64,000 nt of DNA from Comamonadaceae bacterium (GCA_009996515.1 JAACZV010000022.1:1-64000); one strand, 5' to 3'. Numbered from the stretch's first letter, positions 17,360-29,003 are shown. Translations and numbers: made by a program. The notes: a model not told the origin generated them from the sequence alone.

Positions 17360-17854
17360 CTAGCCCTGGCGCAGGTAGTCGACGAACGCAAAGCCCAGGC
17401 CCGCCGCGCTGGTGTGGTGTTCGCGCGTGGCCTCGGTGAAGCGCTCGCGGGGCCAGGGCGGGAAGTGCCGGTCCGCGTCGGGGCAGACGACGTCCACCTC
17501 GGTCAGCGCCAGCCTGTCGGCCCGCGCCAGCGCCAGCGCATAGATCTCGCTGCCGCCGATGACGCAGACCTCGGGCTCGGCGGCGCAGGCGGCCAGTGCG
17601 GCGTCCAGGCTGGCGTGTACCTCGGCGCCGGGCAGGGCGGTCAGCGAGCGGCTGATGACGAGGTTGCGCCGGCCGGGCAGCGGGCGGAACCGGGCCGGCA
17701 GCGAGTCCCAGGTCTTGCGGCCCATGACCACCGGCTTGCCGAGGGTCAGCGCCTTGAAGCGGGCCATGTCCTCGGGGATATGCCACAGCAGCGCGTTGTC
17801 GCGCCCGATGGCGCCGTCCTTCGCGACGGCGGCGACCAGCGTGATGCGGCTCAT
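17360..17854 (-). CDS. folA: Dihydrofolate reductase
   Basis: Reduces dihydrofolate to tetrahydrofolate with NADPH. The 164-residue protein has the family start ITLVAAVAKDGAIGRDNALLWHIPEDMARFK, in which the substrate-binding acid is the D of PED, then GKPVVMGRKTWDSL for NADPH binding, and VCVIGGSEIY. Start at 17854 (MSRITLV) is chosen because it matches the family N-terminus; the open frame upstream is not conserved. thyA, which makes its substrate, lies 3.7 kb away on the same strand. Confidence 0.97.
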   Translation of the reverse strand: MSRITLVAAVAKDGAIGRDNALLWHIPEDMARFKALTLGKPVVMGRKTWDSLPARFRPLPGRRNLVISRSLTALPGAEVHASLDAALAACAAEPEVCVIGGSEIYALALARADRLALTEVDVVCPDADRHFPPWPRERFTEATREHHTSAAGLGFAFVDYLRQG

Positions 17855-18055
17855 CGGCAGGCGGGGGCAAGGCCGCGAGGCATGCGGCGCGGGGCAAGGG
17901 CAGGGGACTGGGGCATGGGATCCGGCTGGCAGTAGCCCCGCCCAGGCTTGGCAGGGCCGTCCGGCCATTATGCGGTGGGCCGTCGTGGCGCTCGCCCGCC
18001 GGGCGACGCCGAGGCGCCAGGCCTCAAGCCGGGCGGGAAGTCCCGAATTTGCGTT

Positions 18056-18074
18056 GATAATGATTCTCATTCGT
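18056..18074. promoter_or_regulatory. Fur box upstream of the iron(III) ABC operon
   Basis: GATAATGATTCTCATTCGT closely matches the 19-bp Fur consensus GATAATGATAATCATTATC. It lies about 32 bases before the ATG of the substrate-binding protein gene, where a repressor would block transcription when iron is plentiful. Confidence 0.88.
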
Positions 18075-18106
18075 TAACTGATCGCGCGACCTCGCAGGAG
18101 TAATCC

Positions 18107-19153
18107 ATGACCTTCCGTCCCCGTGCACGCTTCACGGCCCTCGTTGCCGGCCTGGCCGCCCTCTGGGTGAGCATGGCGCCGGCGCATGCGGACGGCGAGG
18201 TGACGGTCTACACGACGCGCGAGCCGGGCCTGATCCAGCCGCTGCTGGCCGCCTTCGGCGCGCGCGAGCAGGTCAAGGTCAACACCGTGTACGTCAAGGA
18301 CGGCCTGCTGGAGCGGGTCAAGGCCGAGGGCGCCCGCTCGCCGGCCGACGTGCTGATGACGGTGGACGTCGGCAACCTGCTGGACCTGGTGGACGCGGGC
18401 CTGGCCCAGCCGGTCAAGTCCGCGGCGCTGGAGCAGGCCGTGCCGGCCCAGCTGCGCGGCGCCGATGGCCAGTGGTTCGCGCTGTCGCAGCGCGCCCGCG
18501 TGCTGTACGCCGACAAGGGCCTGAAGCTCGCCGGCCTGCGCTACGAGGATCTGGCCGACCCGAAGTGGAAGGGCAAGATCTGCATGCGCGCCGGCCAGCA
18601 CCCCTACAACACGGCGCTGGTGGCCGCCATGATCGCCCACGCGGGCGAGGCCAGGACGGAGCAGTGGCTGCGGGGCGTCAAGGCCAACCTGGCCCGCAAG
18701 GCCACGGGCGGCGACCGCGACGTGGCGCGCGACATCATGGGCGGCATCTGCGACATCGGCCTGGCCAACTCCTACTACGTGGGCCAGATGAAGAGCGCCA
18801 AGCCGGGCAGCGATGCCCGCCAGTGGGGCGATGCCATCCAGGTGGTCAAGCCGACGTTCGCGTCCGCGAAGAACGGCGGCACCCATGTCAACGTCAGCGG
18901 CGCCGTCGTCGCCCGGCATGCGCCGCAGCGCGCCAACGCGGTGAAGCTGCTGGAGTTCCTGGCCTCCGAGCCGGCCCAGGCGCTCTACGCCCAGGCCAAC
19001 TACGAATACCCGGTGCGGGCCGGCGTGGCGCTGGACCCGGTCATCGCCGCCAGCATCGGCGAGCTCAAGGCCGACAGCCTGCCGCTCACCGAGATCGCCA
19101 AGCACCGCAAGCAGGCCAGCGCGCTGGTCGACAAGGTCGGCTTCGACCGTTGA
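18107..19153 (+). CDS. Iron(III) ABC transporter, periplasmic binding protein (FbpA/AfuA type)
   Basis: 348 residues with a signal peptide ending APAHA-DG. The mature protein starts GEVTVYTTREPGLIQPLLAAF, as in FbpA/FutA proteins, and carries GARSPADVLMTVDVGNL, QHPYNTALVAAMIAHAG and the paired tyrosines of NSYYVGQM that bind iron in the family. The start has AGGAG 8 bases upstream and a Fur box further up. First gene of a three-gene operon. Confidence 0.94.
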   Translation: MTFRPRARFTALVAGLAALWVSMAPAHADGEVTVYTTREPGLIQPLLAAFGAREQVKVNTVYVKDGLLERVKAEGARSPADVLMTVDVGNLLDLVDAGLAQPVKSAALEQAVPAQLRGADGQWFALSQRARVLYADKGLKLAGLRYEDLADPKWKGKICMRAGQHPYNTALVAAMIAHAGEARTEQWLRGVKANLARKATGGDRDVARDIMGGICDIGLANSYYVGQMKSAKPGSDARQWGDAIQVVKPTFASAKNGGTHVNVSGAVVARHAPQRANAVKLLEFLASEPAQALYAQANYEYPVRAGVALDPVIAASIGELKADSLPLTEIAKHRKQASALVDKVGFDR

Positions 19154-19164
19154 GCGGGCCGGGC

Positions 19165-20810
19165 GTGAAGGCCGTGCGGTCGGTCGGGCCGCTGTGGCGG
19201 GCCGCGGCCATAGCCATCGCGCTGGGCGCGGTGGCGCCCATCCTCAGCCTGTTCTGGCTCGCGGCCGGCGCCGACGGCGGCCATTGGGCCTCGCTGTGGG
19301 CCCATGTGCTGCCGCAGGCCGCCGCCAACACCCTGGTGCTGCTGGCCGGCGTGGGCGCGGTGGTGTTGCTGGTGGGAACCGGCACGGCCTGGCTGGTCAC
19401 GGCCTGCGACTTCCCCGGCCGCCGCGTGCTGGGCTGGGCGCTGCTGCTGCCGCTGGCCATGCCCACGTACATCGTGGCCTTCGCCTACCTGGACCTGCTG
19501 CACCCCATAGGCCCGGTGCAGGGCGCCATCCGCTGGGTGCTGGGCTATGAAAGCCCGCGCGAGTTCCGGCTGCCCGACCTGCGCTCCATGGGCGGCGCGG
19601 TGTTCGTGCTGGGCTTCGTGCTCTACCCCTATGTCTACCTGACGGCGCGGGCCATGTTCATGACCCAGCCCCAGCATCTGCTGGAGGCGGCCCGGGTGCT
19701 GGGCGAGAGCCGCTGGGGCGCATTCCGGCGCGTGGCCCTGCCGCTGGCGCGGCCGGCCATCGCCGTGGGCCTGAGCCTGGCGCTGCTGGAGGCGCTGAAC
19801 GACATCGGCGCGTCCGAGTTCCTGGGCGTGCACACGCTGACCGTGGCCATCTACACCACCTGGATCACGCGCTCCGACCTGGGCGGCGCGGCGCAGATCG
19901 CCTGCGTGGCGCTGGTCATGGTCGTCACGCTGGTGCTGCTGGAGCAGCAGGGCCGGCGCCACCAGCGCTTCGGCTCCGCGCAGCGCATGCAGGCGCTGCG
20001 GCCGCGGCGCCTGGCCGGGCCGGCCGCCTGGGCCGCGACGGGCGCGGCGGCGCTGCCGGTGGTCATCGGCTTTGCGGCGCCCGCCCTCTATCTCGCCTGG
20101 GAGAGCGTCAAGCGGCTGCGCCAGGGCGGCGGCATCTCGGAGCACCTGCTCGCCAGCCTGCTCAACACCTTGACTCTGGCCGCGGGCGTCACGCTGTTCA
20201 CGCTGGCCGCCGGCCTCATCGTGGCCTGGGCCGCGCGCAGCCAGGGCAGCAGCCTGAACCGCGACCAATGGCAGGCGCGGCTGGCCTCGCTGGGCTATGC
20301 GGTGCCGGGCACCGTGCTGGCCATCGGCCTGCTGACGCCCGCGCTGGCGCTGGACAACGCGCTAGCCGACCTGCTGGACCTGCGATCGCTGCCGCTGATG
20401 GCGGCGGGCATCGTGCTGGTGGTGGCCTGCGGCATCCGCTTCCTGGTGATGCCCATAGGCAGCCTGCAGGCCGGCCTGGCGCGCATCCCGCCGGCCATCG
20501 AGCAGAGCGCGCGTGCGCTGGGCGAGACGGCGTCCGGCACGCTGCGCCGGGTGCACCTGCCGCTGCTAAGGCCGGCGCTGGTGACCGGCGCGCTGCTGGT
20601 GTTCGTCGACGCGATGAAGGAGCTGCCGGCCACGCTGCTGCTGCGGCCGGCGAATTTCGACACGCTCTCCACCTTGCTCTACGGCGAGGCGGCGCGCGGC
20701 ACCTATGAAGAAGGCGCCATCGCGGCCCTGGCCATCGTCGTGGCGGGCTTCGTGCCGGTGGCCCTGCTGGCGCGCACCTCGCTGCACGCCCCAACCCGGA
20801 AGGAGGCGCC

Positions 20811-20814
<4 letters not shown>
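19165..20814 (+). CDS. Iron(III) ABC transporter permease, two fused permease domains (FbpB type)
   Basis: 549 residues from a GTG start at 19165; an in-frame TTG at 19150 overlaps the previous stop and is the alternative. Two BPD-type permease halves are fused, each with an EAA-type loop: EAARVLGESRWGAFRRVALPLARPA in the first and EQSARALGETASGTLRRVHLPLLRPA in the second. About twelve membrane segments are visible. It moves iron across the inner membrane with the ATPase that starts at its stop codon (ATGA overlap at 20811). Confidence 0.93.
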
Positions 20815-21503
<689 letters not shown>

Positions 21504-21537
21504 GCTCAGCTTGAGCGCCGTCTGAGCGGCCGCGGGC

Positions 21538-22434
21538 TCAGACCGCCACGTCCGCCTTGATGGGCGGATGCGGGTCGTAGCCCGTGACCTCGAAGTCGTC
21601 GATGCGGTAGGCGTCGATGCTGTCGGGCTTGCGCACGAGGCGCATCGTCGGCGCGGGGCGGGGCGTGCGGCTGAGCTGCTCGCGGGCCTGCTCCACATGG
21701 TTCAGGTAGAGGTGCACGTCGCCGCCGGCCCAGACGAACTCGCCCGGCTCCAGGCCGGCCTGCTGGGCCAGCATGAGCTGCAGCGCCACGGCGCCGGTGA
21801 AGTTGAAGGGGGCGCCGAGCAGGATGTCGCAGCTGCGCTGGAACATCATGCAGTTCAGCCGGCCGTCGCTGGTCGTGTGGAACTGGTAGACCATGTGGCA
21901 GGGCGGCAAGGCCATGTCGGGGATGTCCGGCACGTTCCAGGCGTGGAAGAGGATGCGGCGGCTGGCGGGGTTGTGCTTCAGCGCGTCCAGCACGCCGGCG
22001 ATCTGGTCATGCTCGCGGCCGTCGGCGCCCAGCCAGCGGCGCCATTGCTTGCCGTACACCGGCCCCAGTTCGCCCCATTGGGCGGCGAACGCGGCGTCCT
22101 CGACGATGCGCTGCTCGAACGCCTCCTGCGTGATGGCCTCGCCCGTCGCCTTCCGGTACTTGGCCAGCGGCCAGTCGGTCCAGATGCGCACGTTGTTCTG
22201 CAGCAGCGGCCGGATGTTGGTGCCGCCGGTGAGGAACCACAGCATCTCCTTGACCGCCGTCTTCCAGTAGACGCGCTTGGTCGTCAGGATGGGCACCTGG
22301 CCGCCGGCCAGCGGGAAGCGGCACATCGCGCCGAAGACCGACCGCGTGCCCACGCCGGTGCGGTCGACGCGCTGGTCGCCGTTCTCCAGCACATGGGCCA
22401 GGAGGTCGAGGTACTGGTGTTCCGGCAGCCGCAT
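21538..22434 (-). CDS. thyA: Thymidylate synthase
   Basis: Methylates dUMP to dTMP using methylenetetrahydrofolate, giving dihydrofolate. 298 residues with the family start YLDLLAHVLENGDQRVDRTGVGTRSVFG, LTTKRVYWKTAVKEMLWFLTGGTNI, the catalytic cysteine in MALPPCHMVYQF, and QRSCDILLGAPFN with GGDVHLYLNHVEQ for dUMP binding. The start at 22434 gives the normal N-terminus. It lies downstream of the RND/TetR genes on the same strand after a 68-base gap. Confidence 0.97.
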   Translation of the reverse strand: MRLPEHQYLDLLAHVLENGDQRVDRTGVGTRSVFGAMCRFPLAGGQVPILTTKRVYWKTAVKEMLWFLTGGTNIRPLLQNNVRIWTDWPLAKYRKATGEAITQEAFEQRIVEDAAFAAQWGELGPVYGKQWRRWLGADGREHDQIAGVLDALKHNPASRRILFHAWNVPDIPDMALPPCHMVYQFHTTSDGRLNCMMFQRSCDILLGAPFNFTGAVALQLMLAQQAGLEPGEFVWAGGDVHLYLNHVEQAREQLSRTPRPAPTMRLVRKPDSIDAYRIDDFEVTGYDPHPPIKADVAV

Positions 22435-22502
22435 GTTTGCCAAAGGCCTTCTGGTGGGGGAGCAGCCGGAATTATCGCCGGCGCTGCCTGCGGGCCCGCG
22501 CT

Positions 22503-23105
22503 TCAGTCGGCGAGGATGACGTTGAGCATGCGGCGCATGACGGGCGCCATCAGCGGCGTCAGCGCCGCCATGTTGGGCCGGCGCACGCCCAGGGCCGTCA
22601 GCCCGTTGAAGAGGACGCCCAGCATCAGCGCGCGGCCCTGGATCTCCTCGGGCGGCAGCGCGTCCGCGCGCGGGCCCAGGCTGAGCTGGATCAGCTCCTG
22701 GGCTTTTTCGTTCACCAGCGCCTCGCTGCGGTAGACGACGGCGGCGAGCTTGGCGTTGCGGCTGGCCTCGGCCAGCACCTCCAGCTGCAGCGCGGCCTGG
22801 GACACCTCGCTGTGCTTGTCGATGGCCTGCTCCGTGGCGGCCAGCATCTTCTGCAGCAGGTCGCCTTCCTGCCTGAACTCGGCGATGCGGGCCAGCACGT
22901 CCTCGCAGTCCCGCTCGACGATGGCCGCGATGATGTCGTCCTTGTTCTCGAACAGGTTGTAGATGTGGCCCGGGCTCATGCCCGCCGTCTTCGCGATCTC
23001 GGCCATGCTGGCCGCGTGGAAGCCGCGCCGGCGGAAGCATTCGGCGGCGGCCTCCAGCACCTGCTGGCGGCGGGCTTGGGCGCGGTCGGAGGGGGCGGTG
23101 GACAT
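22503..23105 (-). CDS. TetR-family repressor of the RND efflux operon
   Basis: 200 residues: N-terminal HTH (RRQQVLEAAAECFRRRGFHAASMAEIAKTAGMSPGHIYNLFENKDDIIAAIV, of which MAEIAKTAGMSPGHIYNLF is the classic core) and a helical ligand domain. It is the last gene of the operon, 17 bases after the outer-membrane channel gene, so it would be made with the pump and feed back on the palindromes upstream of the MFP gene. The ligand is unknown. Confidence 0.9.
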   Translation of the reverse strand: MSTAPSDRAQARRQQVLEAAAECFRRRGFHAASMAEIAKTAGMSPGHIYNLFENKDDIIAAIVERDCEDVLARIAEFRQEGDLLQKMLAATEQAIDKHSEVSQAALQLEVLAEASRNAKLAAVVYRSEALVNEKAQELIQLSLGPRADALPPEEIQGRALMLGVLFNGLTALGVRRPNMAALTPLMAPVMRRMLNVILAD

Positions 23106-23122
23106 GGCAGCGAGGTCGACGT

Positions 23123-24532
23123 TCAGGAGGCGGATTGTGGCGCTGCCGCGCCCGCGCCACCCCCCAGCGCCTTGTACAGCGTCACGCGGTTGACCTGCTG
23201 GGCCAGCCGCGCCGCGATCAGGCCCTGCTGGGCCGCGTACAGCGAGCGCTGCGCGTCCAGCGTGGCGAGGCGGTCGTCCAGGCCTTTCTCGTAGCGGGCC
23301 TCGGCCAGGCGCAGCGCGTCCTGGGTCTGGGCTACCAGGCGCTGCTGCGAAGCGACCTGCCGGCCCAGCGTGGCGCGCTGCGCCAGCGCGTCGGCCACGT
23401 CGCGGAAGGCCGACTGGATGCTCTTCTCGTACTGGGCCACGGCGATGTCGCGGTCGACCTGGGCGATCTTCAGGTTCGCGCTGTTGCGGCCGGCGTCGAA
23501 GAGGGGCAGCGAGATCTGCGGCATGAAGCTCCACAGGCCCGAGCCGGACCGGAACAGGCCGTCCAGCTCGCTGCTGGCCGTGCCGGCGCTGGCCGTCAGG
23601 CTGATGCGCGGGAAGAAGGCCGCGCGCGCCGCGCCGATGTTGGCGTTGGCGGCCTGCAGCCGACGCTCGGCCTGCTGCACGTCGGGGCGGGCCAGCAGCA
23701 CGTCGCTGGGCAGGCCGGCCGACAGCTCGGCCAGTTGCGTCACCGGCGTGTCGGTGCCGGCCGTGGGCCATTGGGCGGCCGTCAGCGGCTGGCCCACCAG
23801 CAGCTCCAGCGCGTTGCGGTCCTGCGCGACCTGGGCGGTCAGGCTGGCGACGTCGCTCTGCGCGGTCTCGGCGGCGATCTCGGCCTGGCGCAGGTCCAGC
23901 GTGGACGACACGCCGGCAGCCTGCAGGCGCTGCGTCAGGCGCAGGCTGTCCTGGCGGGCCAGCAGCGTCTGCTCGGCCAGGCGCAGCCGCTCCTGGTCGG
24001 CGGCCAGCGTCAGCCAGCCGCCGGCCACCTGGGCGACGAGGCCGATCTGCGCGCTGCGGCGGGCGTCGTCGCTGGCCAGGTATTGCTGCAGCGCCGCGTC
24101 GTTCAGGCTCTTCACGCGGCCGAACAGGTCCAGCTCGTAGGCGCTGACGCCCAGCGTGGCCGTGTACTGGCGGGTGATGCTGCCGCCGGGTGCACGCGTC
24201 GCAGTCTGGCCCGCGCCGGCGGCAACAGAAGGCAGGCGGTCGGCCCGCTGCACGCCGTACTGCGCCTGGGCACGTTCGACGTTCAGCACTGCCACGCGCA
24301 GGTCGCGGTTGTTGGCCAGCGCTTGCTCGATGAGCTGCTGCAGCCTGGGGTCGGTGAAGAACTCGCGCCAGCCGATGTCGGCGGCCTTGGTGTCGGTCGT
24401 GGCCGCCTGCGGCACGGGCCATTGCGTGGCCACGGGCGTGGCGGGGCGCTCATAGCTGGGCGCCAGGCTGGCGCAGCCGGCCAGCGTCAGGCTGGCGGCC
24501 AGCAGCGTCGGGATCAAGAACTTGGAACTCAT
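23123..24532 (-). CDS. Outer-membrane efflux lipoprotein (NodT/OprM family)
   Basis: 469 residues with a lipobox (LTLAGCASL) at the N-terminus. Two repeats of the TolC-type barrel/coiled-coil fold are visible (NRDLRVAVLNVERAQAQYGVQRADRLPSV and PDVQQAERRLQAANANIGAARAAFFPRISL as the matching positions), with long Ala/Gln/Leu coiled-coil segments. It forms the exit duct of the tripartite pump. It lies 60 bases after the pump gene; that gap holds part of a dispersed repeat. Confidence 0.93.
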   Translation of the reverse strand: MSSKFLIPTLLAASLTLAGCASLAPSYERPATPVATQWPVPQAATTDTKAADIGWREFFTDPRLQQLIEQALANNRDLRVAVLNVERAQAQYGVQRADRLPSVAAGAGQTATRAPGGSITRQYTATLGVSAYELDLFGRVKSLNDAALQQYLASDDARRSAQIGLVAQVAGGWLTLAADQERLRLAEQTLLARQDSLRLTQRLQAAGVSSTLDLRQAEIAAETAQSDVASLTAQVAQDRNALELLVGQPLTAAQWPTAGTDTPVTQLAELSAGLPSDVLLARPDVQQAERRLQAANANIGAARAAFFPRISLTASAGTASSELDGLFRSGSGLWSFMPQISLPLFDAGRNSANLKIAQVDRDIAVAQYEKSIQSAFRDVADALAQRATLGRQVASQQRLVAQTQDALRLAEARYEKGLDDRLATLDAQRSLYAAQQGLIAARLAQQVNRVTLYKALGGGAGAAAPQSAS

Positions 24533-24558
24533 GTCAGTGGTCCTGTTGTATGTGCATT

Positions 24559-24690
24559 GGGGCCGAGCGCCGGGCCGCCCCAAGCCGGCCCGTCAGGCGA
24601 TGTGCTCGCGGCTGGACGCCGCGGGCATCGCCGTCCCCTCGGGGGACCGACCAGGCGTGCCCGCGTTCAGCGGCGCACGACTGGGCGAGG
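24559..24690 (-). repeat. Dispersed repeat, copy A (overlaps the end of the RND pump gene)
   Basis: Read on the minus strand, this segment matches 53440-53652. Both carry CTGAACGCGGGC and then a long conserved block starting GGGGACGGCGATGC and ending GGGCCGGCTTGGGGCGGCCC GGCGCTCGGCCC. Copy B has an extra ~75 bases in the middle. The first part of copy A is translated as the C-terminal tail of the RND pump and supplies its stop codon. Confidence 0.8.
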
Positions 24691-27600
24691 GGAACCATTT
24701 CTTTACGGCGACGAAGAACACGGGCACGAAGAAGATGCCCAGCACGGTGGCGCTCAGCATGCCGCCCAGCACGCCGGTGCCGATGGCGTTCTGGCTGCCC
24801 GAGCCGGCGCCGGTGGCGATGGCCAGCGGCAGCACGCCCAGCGCGAAGGCCAGCGACGTCATCAGGATGGGGCGCAGCCGCAGCCGCACCGCCTCCAGCG
24901 TGGCGCTGACGGCGTCCTTGCCATGCTCCATCTGCTCCTTGGCGAACTCCACGATCAGGATCGCGTTCTTCGCCGACAGGCCGATGGTGGTCAGCAGGCC
25001 GACCTGGAAATACACGTCGTTGGACAGCCCGCGCAGCGTGGCCGCCAGCAGCGCGCCGATGACGCCCAGCGGCACCACCAACATCACCGAGAACGGGATG
25101 CTCCAGCTCTCGTACAGCGCGGCCAGGCACAGGAACACCACCAGCAGCGAGATCGCGTACAGCATGGGCGCCTGGTCGCCGGTCAGGCGCTCCTGGTAGG
25201 ACATGCCGGTCCAGCTCAGGCCCACGCCGGGCGGCAGCTGCGCGGCGATCTCCTCCACGGCCTTCATCGCGACGCCCGAGCTCTTGCCCGGCGCGGCGCC
25301 GCCCAGCACTTCCACGGCGGGCAGGCCGTTGTAGCGCTCCAGGCGTGCCGGGCCTTGCTCCCAGTGCGCCGTGCCGAAGGCCGAGAACGGCACCATCTGG
25401 CCGGCGGCGTTGCGTACGCGCCAGCTGTTCAGGTCGTCGGGCTGCATGCGGTAGGCGGCATCGGCCTGCATATAGACCTTCTTCACGCGGCCACGGTCGA
25501 TGAAGTCGTTCACGTAGGAGCCGCCCCAGGCGGTGGAGAGCAGGCTGTTGATGTCGGCCACCGACACGCCCAGGGCGCCGGCCTTGGCCGTGTCCACGTC
25601 CAGGCGCAGCTGGGCGGCGTCCTCCAGGCCGTTGGGGCGCACGGCGGACAGGCGCGGGTCCTGGCTGGCCGCACCCAGGAACTGATTGCGTGCGGCCACC
25701 AGCGCGTCGCGGCCCACGCCGGACTGGTCCTGCAGGTAGACGTCGAAGCCGCTGGACGTGCCCAGGCCCGGCACCGCGGGCGGCGCGAACGCGAAGGCCG
25801 AGGCGTCGCGGTACTGCATGAAGGCGCCCATCGCGCGGCCGGCCACGGCCTGCACGCTCTGGCCCTTGCCCTTGCGCTCGCTCCAGTCCTTGAGCTTCAC
25901 GAAGCCCATGGCCATGTTCTCGCCGCGGCCGGCGAAGCTGAAGCCGGTGACGGCGAACACCGACTCGACGTTGTCCTTCTCATTCGTGTGGAAGTGGTCT
26001 TCCACGCGCTTGAGCACCTCCAGCGTGCGGCCCTGCGTGGCGCCCGAAGGCAGCTGCACCTGGGTGAACAGGATGCCCTGGTCCTCGTCCGGCAGGAAGG
26101 ACGTGGGCAGGCGCATGAACAGCACCGCCATGCCCGCCACGATGAGGCCGTAGACGACGAGCTGGCGGCCCCAGCGCCGGATCATGCGGGCCACGATGCC
26201 CTGGTAGCCGGAGGCGGTGGCGTCGAAGCGGCGGTTGAAGGCGCCGAAGAAGCCGCGCGTGGCGGGGCCGTGGCCGGGCTTGAGCAGCGTGGCGCACAGC
26301 GCCGGCGTCAGCACCAGCGCGACGAACACCGACAGCACCATGGCCGACACGATGGTGATGGAGAACTGGCGGTAGATGACGCCCGTGGAGCCGCCGAAGA
26401 AGGCCATGGGCACGAACACGGCCGACAGCACCAGCGCGATGCCCACCAGCGCGCCGGTGATCTGGCTCATGGACTTGCGCGTGGCCTCCAGCGGCGACAG
26501 GCCCTCCTCGGTCATCACGCGCTCGACGTTCTCGACGACGACGATGGCGTCGTCCACCAGCAGGCCGATGGCCAGCACCAGGCCGAACATGGTCAGCGTG
26601 TTGATGGAGAAGCCCGCCGCGGCCATCACGCCGAAGGTGCCCAGCAGCACCACCGGCACGGCGATGGTCGGGATCAGCGTGGCGCGGAAATTCTGCAGGA
26701 ACAGATACATCACCAGGAACACCAGCACCACGGCCTCGATCAGCGTCTTCACCACCTCGTGGATGGACACCTCGACGAAGGGCGTGCTGTCGTAGGCAAC
26801 GACGGCCTTCATGCCCTCGGGCATGAACTGCTGCAGGCGCTGGATCTCGGCCTCCACGGCCTTGGCCGTGGACAGCGCGTTGGCGCCGGTGGCCAGCTTG
26901 ACGGCCAGGCCCGCGGCGGGCTTGCCGTTGTAGCGGGCCACGGTGGCATAGCTCTCCGCGCCCAGCTCCACGCGGGCGACGTCGCGCAGGTGCACGGTGG
27001 CGCCGTCGCCGGCCGTCTTCAGCACGATGTTGCGGAACTGCTCGGGCGTCTGCAGCCGGCTCTGCGCCGTCACGGTGGCGTTGAGCTGCTGGCCCACGTT
27101 GGCGGGCGCGGCGCCCAGCTGGCCGGCGGACACCTGCGCGTTCTGTGCCTGGATGGCGGCCGACACGTCGGCCGGGGTCAGGCCGTGCTGCGTCAGCTGG
27201 TTGGGGTTCAGCCAGATGCGCATCGCGTACTGCGCGCCGAACAGCTGGGCCTCGCCCACGCCTTCCACGCGGCTCAGCGGGTCCAGCACGTTGGCCGAGA
27301 CGTAGTCCGACAGGTCGACCTGCTGCATCTGGCCGTTCTCGGACACGAAGCCCACCACCATCAGGAAGTTGCTGGTGGACTTGACCACCTGGACGCCCTG
27401 GCGCTGCACCTCCTGCGGCAGCAGCGGCGTGGCCGACTGCAGCTTGTTCTGCACCTGCACCTGGGCGGTGTCGGGGTCGGTGTTGGCGGTGAAGGTCAGC
27501 GTGATGCTGGCGTTGCCTTGCGAGTCCGACGTGGACGACATGTAGGTCATGCCGTCAATGCCCTTGAGCTTCTGCTCGATGACCTGGGTGACGGTGTCTT

Positions 27601-27772
27601 CCAGCGTCTTGGCAGAGGCGCCGGGGTAGCTCGCGTTGATGGAGATCTGCGGCGGCGCGATGCTGGGGTATTGCGAGACCGGCAGCGTGCGGATGGACAG
27701 CGCGCCGGCCAGCATGACGACGATGGCCAGCACCCACGCGAAGATGGGGCGGTCGATGAAGAAACGGGACAT
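24593..27772 (-). CDS. RND-family multidrug efflux pump (AcrB/MexB, HAE1 type)
   Basis: 1059 residues of the inner-membrane proton-driven pump. Starts [20 protein letters not shown] as in HAE1 proteins. Key features: the paired proton-relay aspartates in TM4 ([18 protein letters not shown]), porter-domain motifs ([34 protein letters not shown]) and the second TM set ([22 protein letters not shown]). Probable substrates are hydrophobic drugs; specificity is not readable. The last ~30 residues ([16 protein letters not shown] onward) are encoded by the dispersed repeat at 24559-24690 and probably are not part of the ancestral protein. It lies 16 bases after the MFP gene. Confidence 0.96.
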   Translation of the reverse strand: MSRFFIDRPIFAWVLAIVVMLAGALSIRTLPVSQYPSIAPPQISINASYPGASAKTLEDTVTQVIEQKLKGIDGMTYMSSTSDSQGNASITLTFTANTDPDTAQVQVQNKLQSATPLLPQEVQRQGVQVVKSTSNFLMVVGFVSENGQMQQVDLSDYVSANVLDPLSRVEGVGEAQLFGAQYAMRIWLNPNQLTQHGLTPADVSAAIQAQNAQVSAGQLGAAPANVGQQLNATVTAQSRLQTPEQFRNIVLKTAGDGATVHLRDVARVELGAESYATVARYNGKPAAGLAVKLATGANALSTAKAVEAEIQRLQQFMPEGMKAVVAYDSTPFVEVSIHEVVKTLIEAVVLVFLVMYLFLQNFRATLIPTIAVPVVLLGTFGVMAAAGFSINTLTMFGLVLAIGLLVDDAIVVVENVERVMTEEGLSPLEATRKSMSQITGALVGIALVLSAVFVPMAFFGGSTGVIYRQFSITIVSAMVLSVFVALVLTPALCATLLKPGHGPATRGFFGAFNRRFDATASGYQGIVARMIRRWGRQLVVYGLIVAGMAVLFMRLPTSFLPDEDQGILFTQVQLPSGATQGRTLEVLKRVEDHFHTNEKDNVESVFAVTGFSFAGRGENMAMGFVKLKDWSERKGKGQSVQAVAGRAMGAFMQYRDASAFAFAPPAVPGLGTSSGFDVYLQDQSGVGRDALVAARNQFLGAASQDPRLSAVRPNGLEDAAQLRLDVDTAKAGALGVSVADINSLLSTAWGGSYVNDFIDRGRVKKVYMQADAAYRMQPDDLNSWRVRNAAGQMVPFSAFGTAHWEQGPARLERYNGLPAVEVLGGAAPGKSSGVAMKAVEEIAAQLPPGVGLSWTGMSYQERLTGDQAPMLYAISLLVVFLCLAALYESWSIPFSVMLVVPLGVIGALLAATLRGLSNDVYFQVGLLTTIGLSAKNAILIVEFAKEQMEHGKDAVSATLEAVRLRLRPILMTSLAFALGVLPLAIATGAGSGSQNAIGTGVLGGMLSATVLGIFFVPVFFVAVKKWFPSPSRAPLNAGTPGRSPEGTAMPAASSREHIA

Positions 27773-27788
27773 GATTGCGCCCTTCCGA

Positions 27789-29003
27789 TCAGCGTGCGGC
27801 CGTGGCCGACGCCGCGATCGCGGCGGCCGGCGCGGCCGCGGGCTGCACCGGGGTGCCGGGGCGCAGGCGCTGCAGGCCGTCGACGATGAGCTGGTCGCCC
27901 GCCGCCAGGCCCGAGGTCACCAGCCACTGGCCGTTGATGACGGCGCCGGTCTGCAGCGGGCGGGCTTCGGCCTTGCCGTCCTTGCCCACCACCATGGCCA
28001 TCGCGTTGCCCTTGGCGTCGCGCTGCACGGCGGCCTGCGGCGCCAGGATGGCCTGGGCCTGCACGCCGCTCTGCACCTGGGCGCGCACATACATGCCCGG
28101 CAGCAGCTGGCGCTTGGGGTTGGGGAACTGGGCGCGCAGCGTCACGCTGCCGCTGGCCGGGTCCACCTGCAGCTCCGAGAACTGCAGCTTGCCCTCCAGC
28201 GCATAGCTGCTGCCGTCTTCCAGCAGCAGCTTCACGCGGGCCTGGCCGGCGGCGTCGCGCTGCAGCCGGCCGTCGGCCAGGTCGCGCTGCAGGCGCAGCA
28301 GCTCGGCGCTGGTCTGCGTGACGTCCACATAGATGGGGTCCAGCTGCTGCAGCGTGGCCATGGCGCCGGCCTGGTTGGCCGTGACCAGCGCGCCGGGCGT
28401 CACCGCCGAGCGGCCGATGCGGCCGGCGATCGGGGCGCTGACGCGGGTGCGGTCCAGGTCGATCTGCGCCGTGCGCACGGCGGCCGTGGCGGCGGCCACG
28501 TCGGCCTGGGCCTGCTTCAGCGCGGCCTGGGTGTCGTCGCGCAGCTGCTTGCTGACGGCGTCGATGCCGGCCAGCTCCTCATAGCGGCCGGCCTTGAGCC
28601 TGGCCGTCGTCGCATTGGCCTCGGCCTTGGCCAGGGCCGCCTTGGCGCTGTCCAGCGCGGCCTGGTAGCTGGCGGGGTCGATCTGGTAGAGCAGCTGGCC
28701 GGCCTTCACGTCGCTGCCCTCGGTGAAGGCGCGGGTCTTGACGATGCCGGTCACCTGCGGGCGCACCTCGGCCGTCTGGTAGGCCACCGTGCGGCCGGCC
28801 AGCTCGGCGCTGAGTTCCACACGCTGCGACTGCAGCGTCACGACGCCCACCTTGGCGGCCTGCGGCGGGCCACCCGGCTTGGCGCCCTGGGAGGCGGCGG
28901 GGCTGCAGGCGCTGAGCGAGAGGGCGGCGATGACGGCGACCGCCAGCGTCAGCAGCGTGAACGCTGGCATGCCGAGCGAGGGGCGGGAGGGGAACTTGGG
29001 CAT
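27789..29003 (-). CDS. RND efflux periplasmic adaptor (membrane fusion protein, AcrA/MexA type)
   Basis: 404 residues with a lipobox ([10 protein letters not shown]), so a lipid-anchored periplasmic adaptor. Domains follow in order: lipoyl half ([18 protein letters not shown]), alpha-hairpin coiled coil ([23 protein letters not shown] to [18 protein letters not shown]), second lipoyl half ([21 protein letters not shown]), beta-barrel and membrane-proximal domains. First gene of the pump operon, directly downstream of the two TetR-like palindromes. Confidence 0.94.
   Translation of the reverse strand: MPKFPSRPSLGMPAFTLLTLAVAVIAALSLSACSPAASQGAKPGGPPQAAKVGVVTLQSQRVELSAELAGRTVAYQTAEVRPQVTGIVKTRAFTEGSDVKAGQLLYQIDPASYQAALDSAKAALAKAEANATTARLKAGRYEELAGIDAVSKQLRDDTQAALKQAQADVAAATAAVRTAQIDLDRTRVSAPIAGRIGRSAVTPGALVTANQAGAMATLQQLDPIYVDVTQTSAELLRLQRDLADGRLQRDAAGQARVKLLLEDGSSYALEGKLQFSELQVDPASGSVTLRAQFPNPKRQLLPGMYVRAQVQSGVQAQAILAPQAAVQRDAKGNAMAMVVGKDGKAEARPLQTGAVINGQWLVTSGLAAGDQLIVDGLQRLRPGTPVQPAAAPAAAIAASATAAR

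Noticed and set aside
23135-27889. Plus-strand open frame of 1584 codons across the efflux genes
   Set aside because: Antisense shadow of the RND pump and channel genes, rich in His/Gln/Ala/Arg with no recognisable fold.
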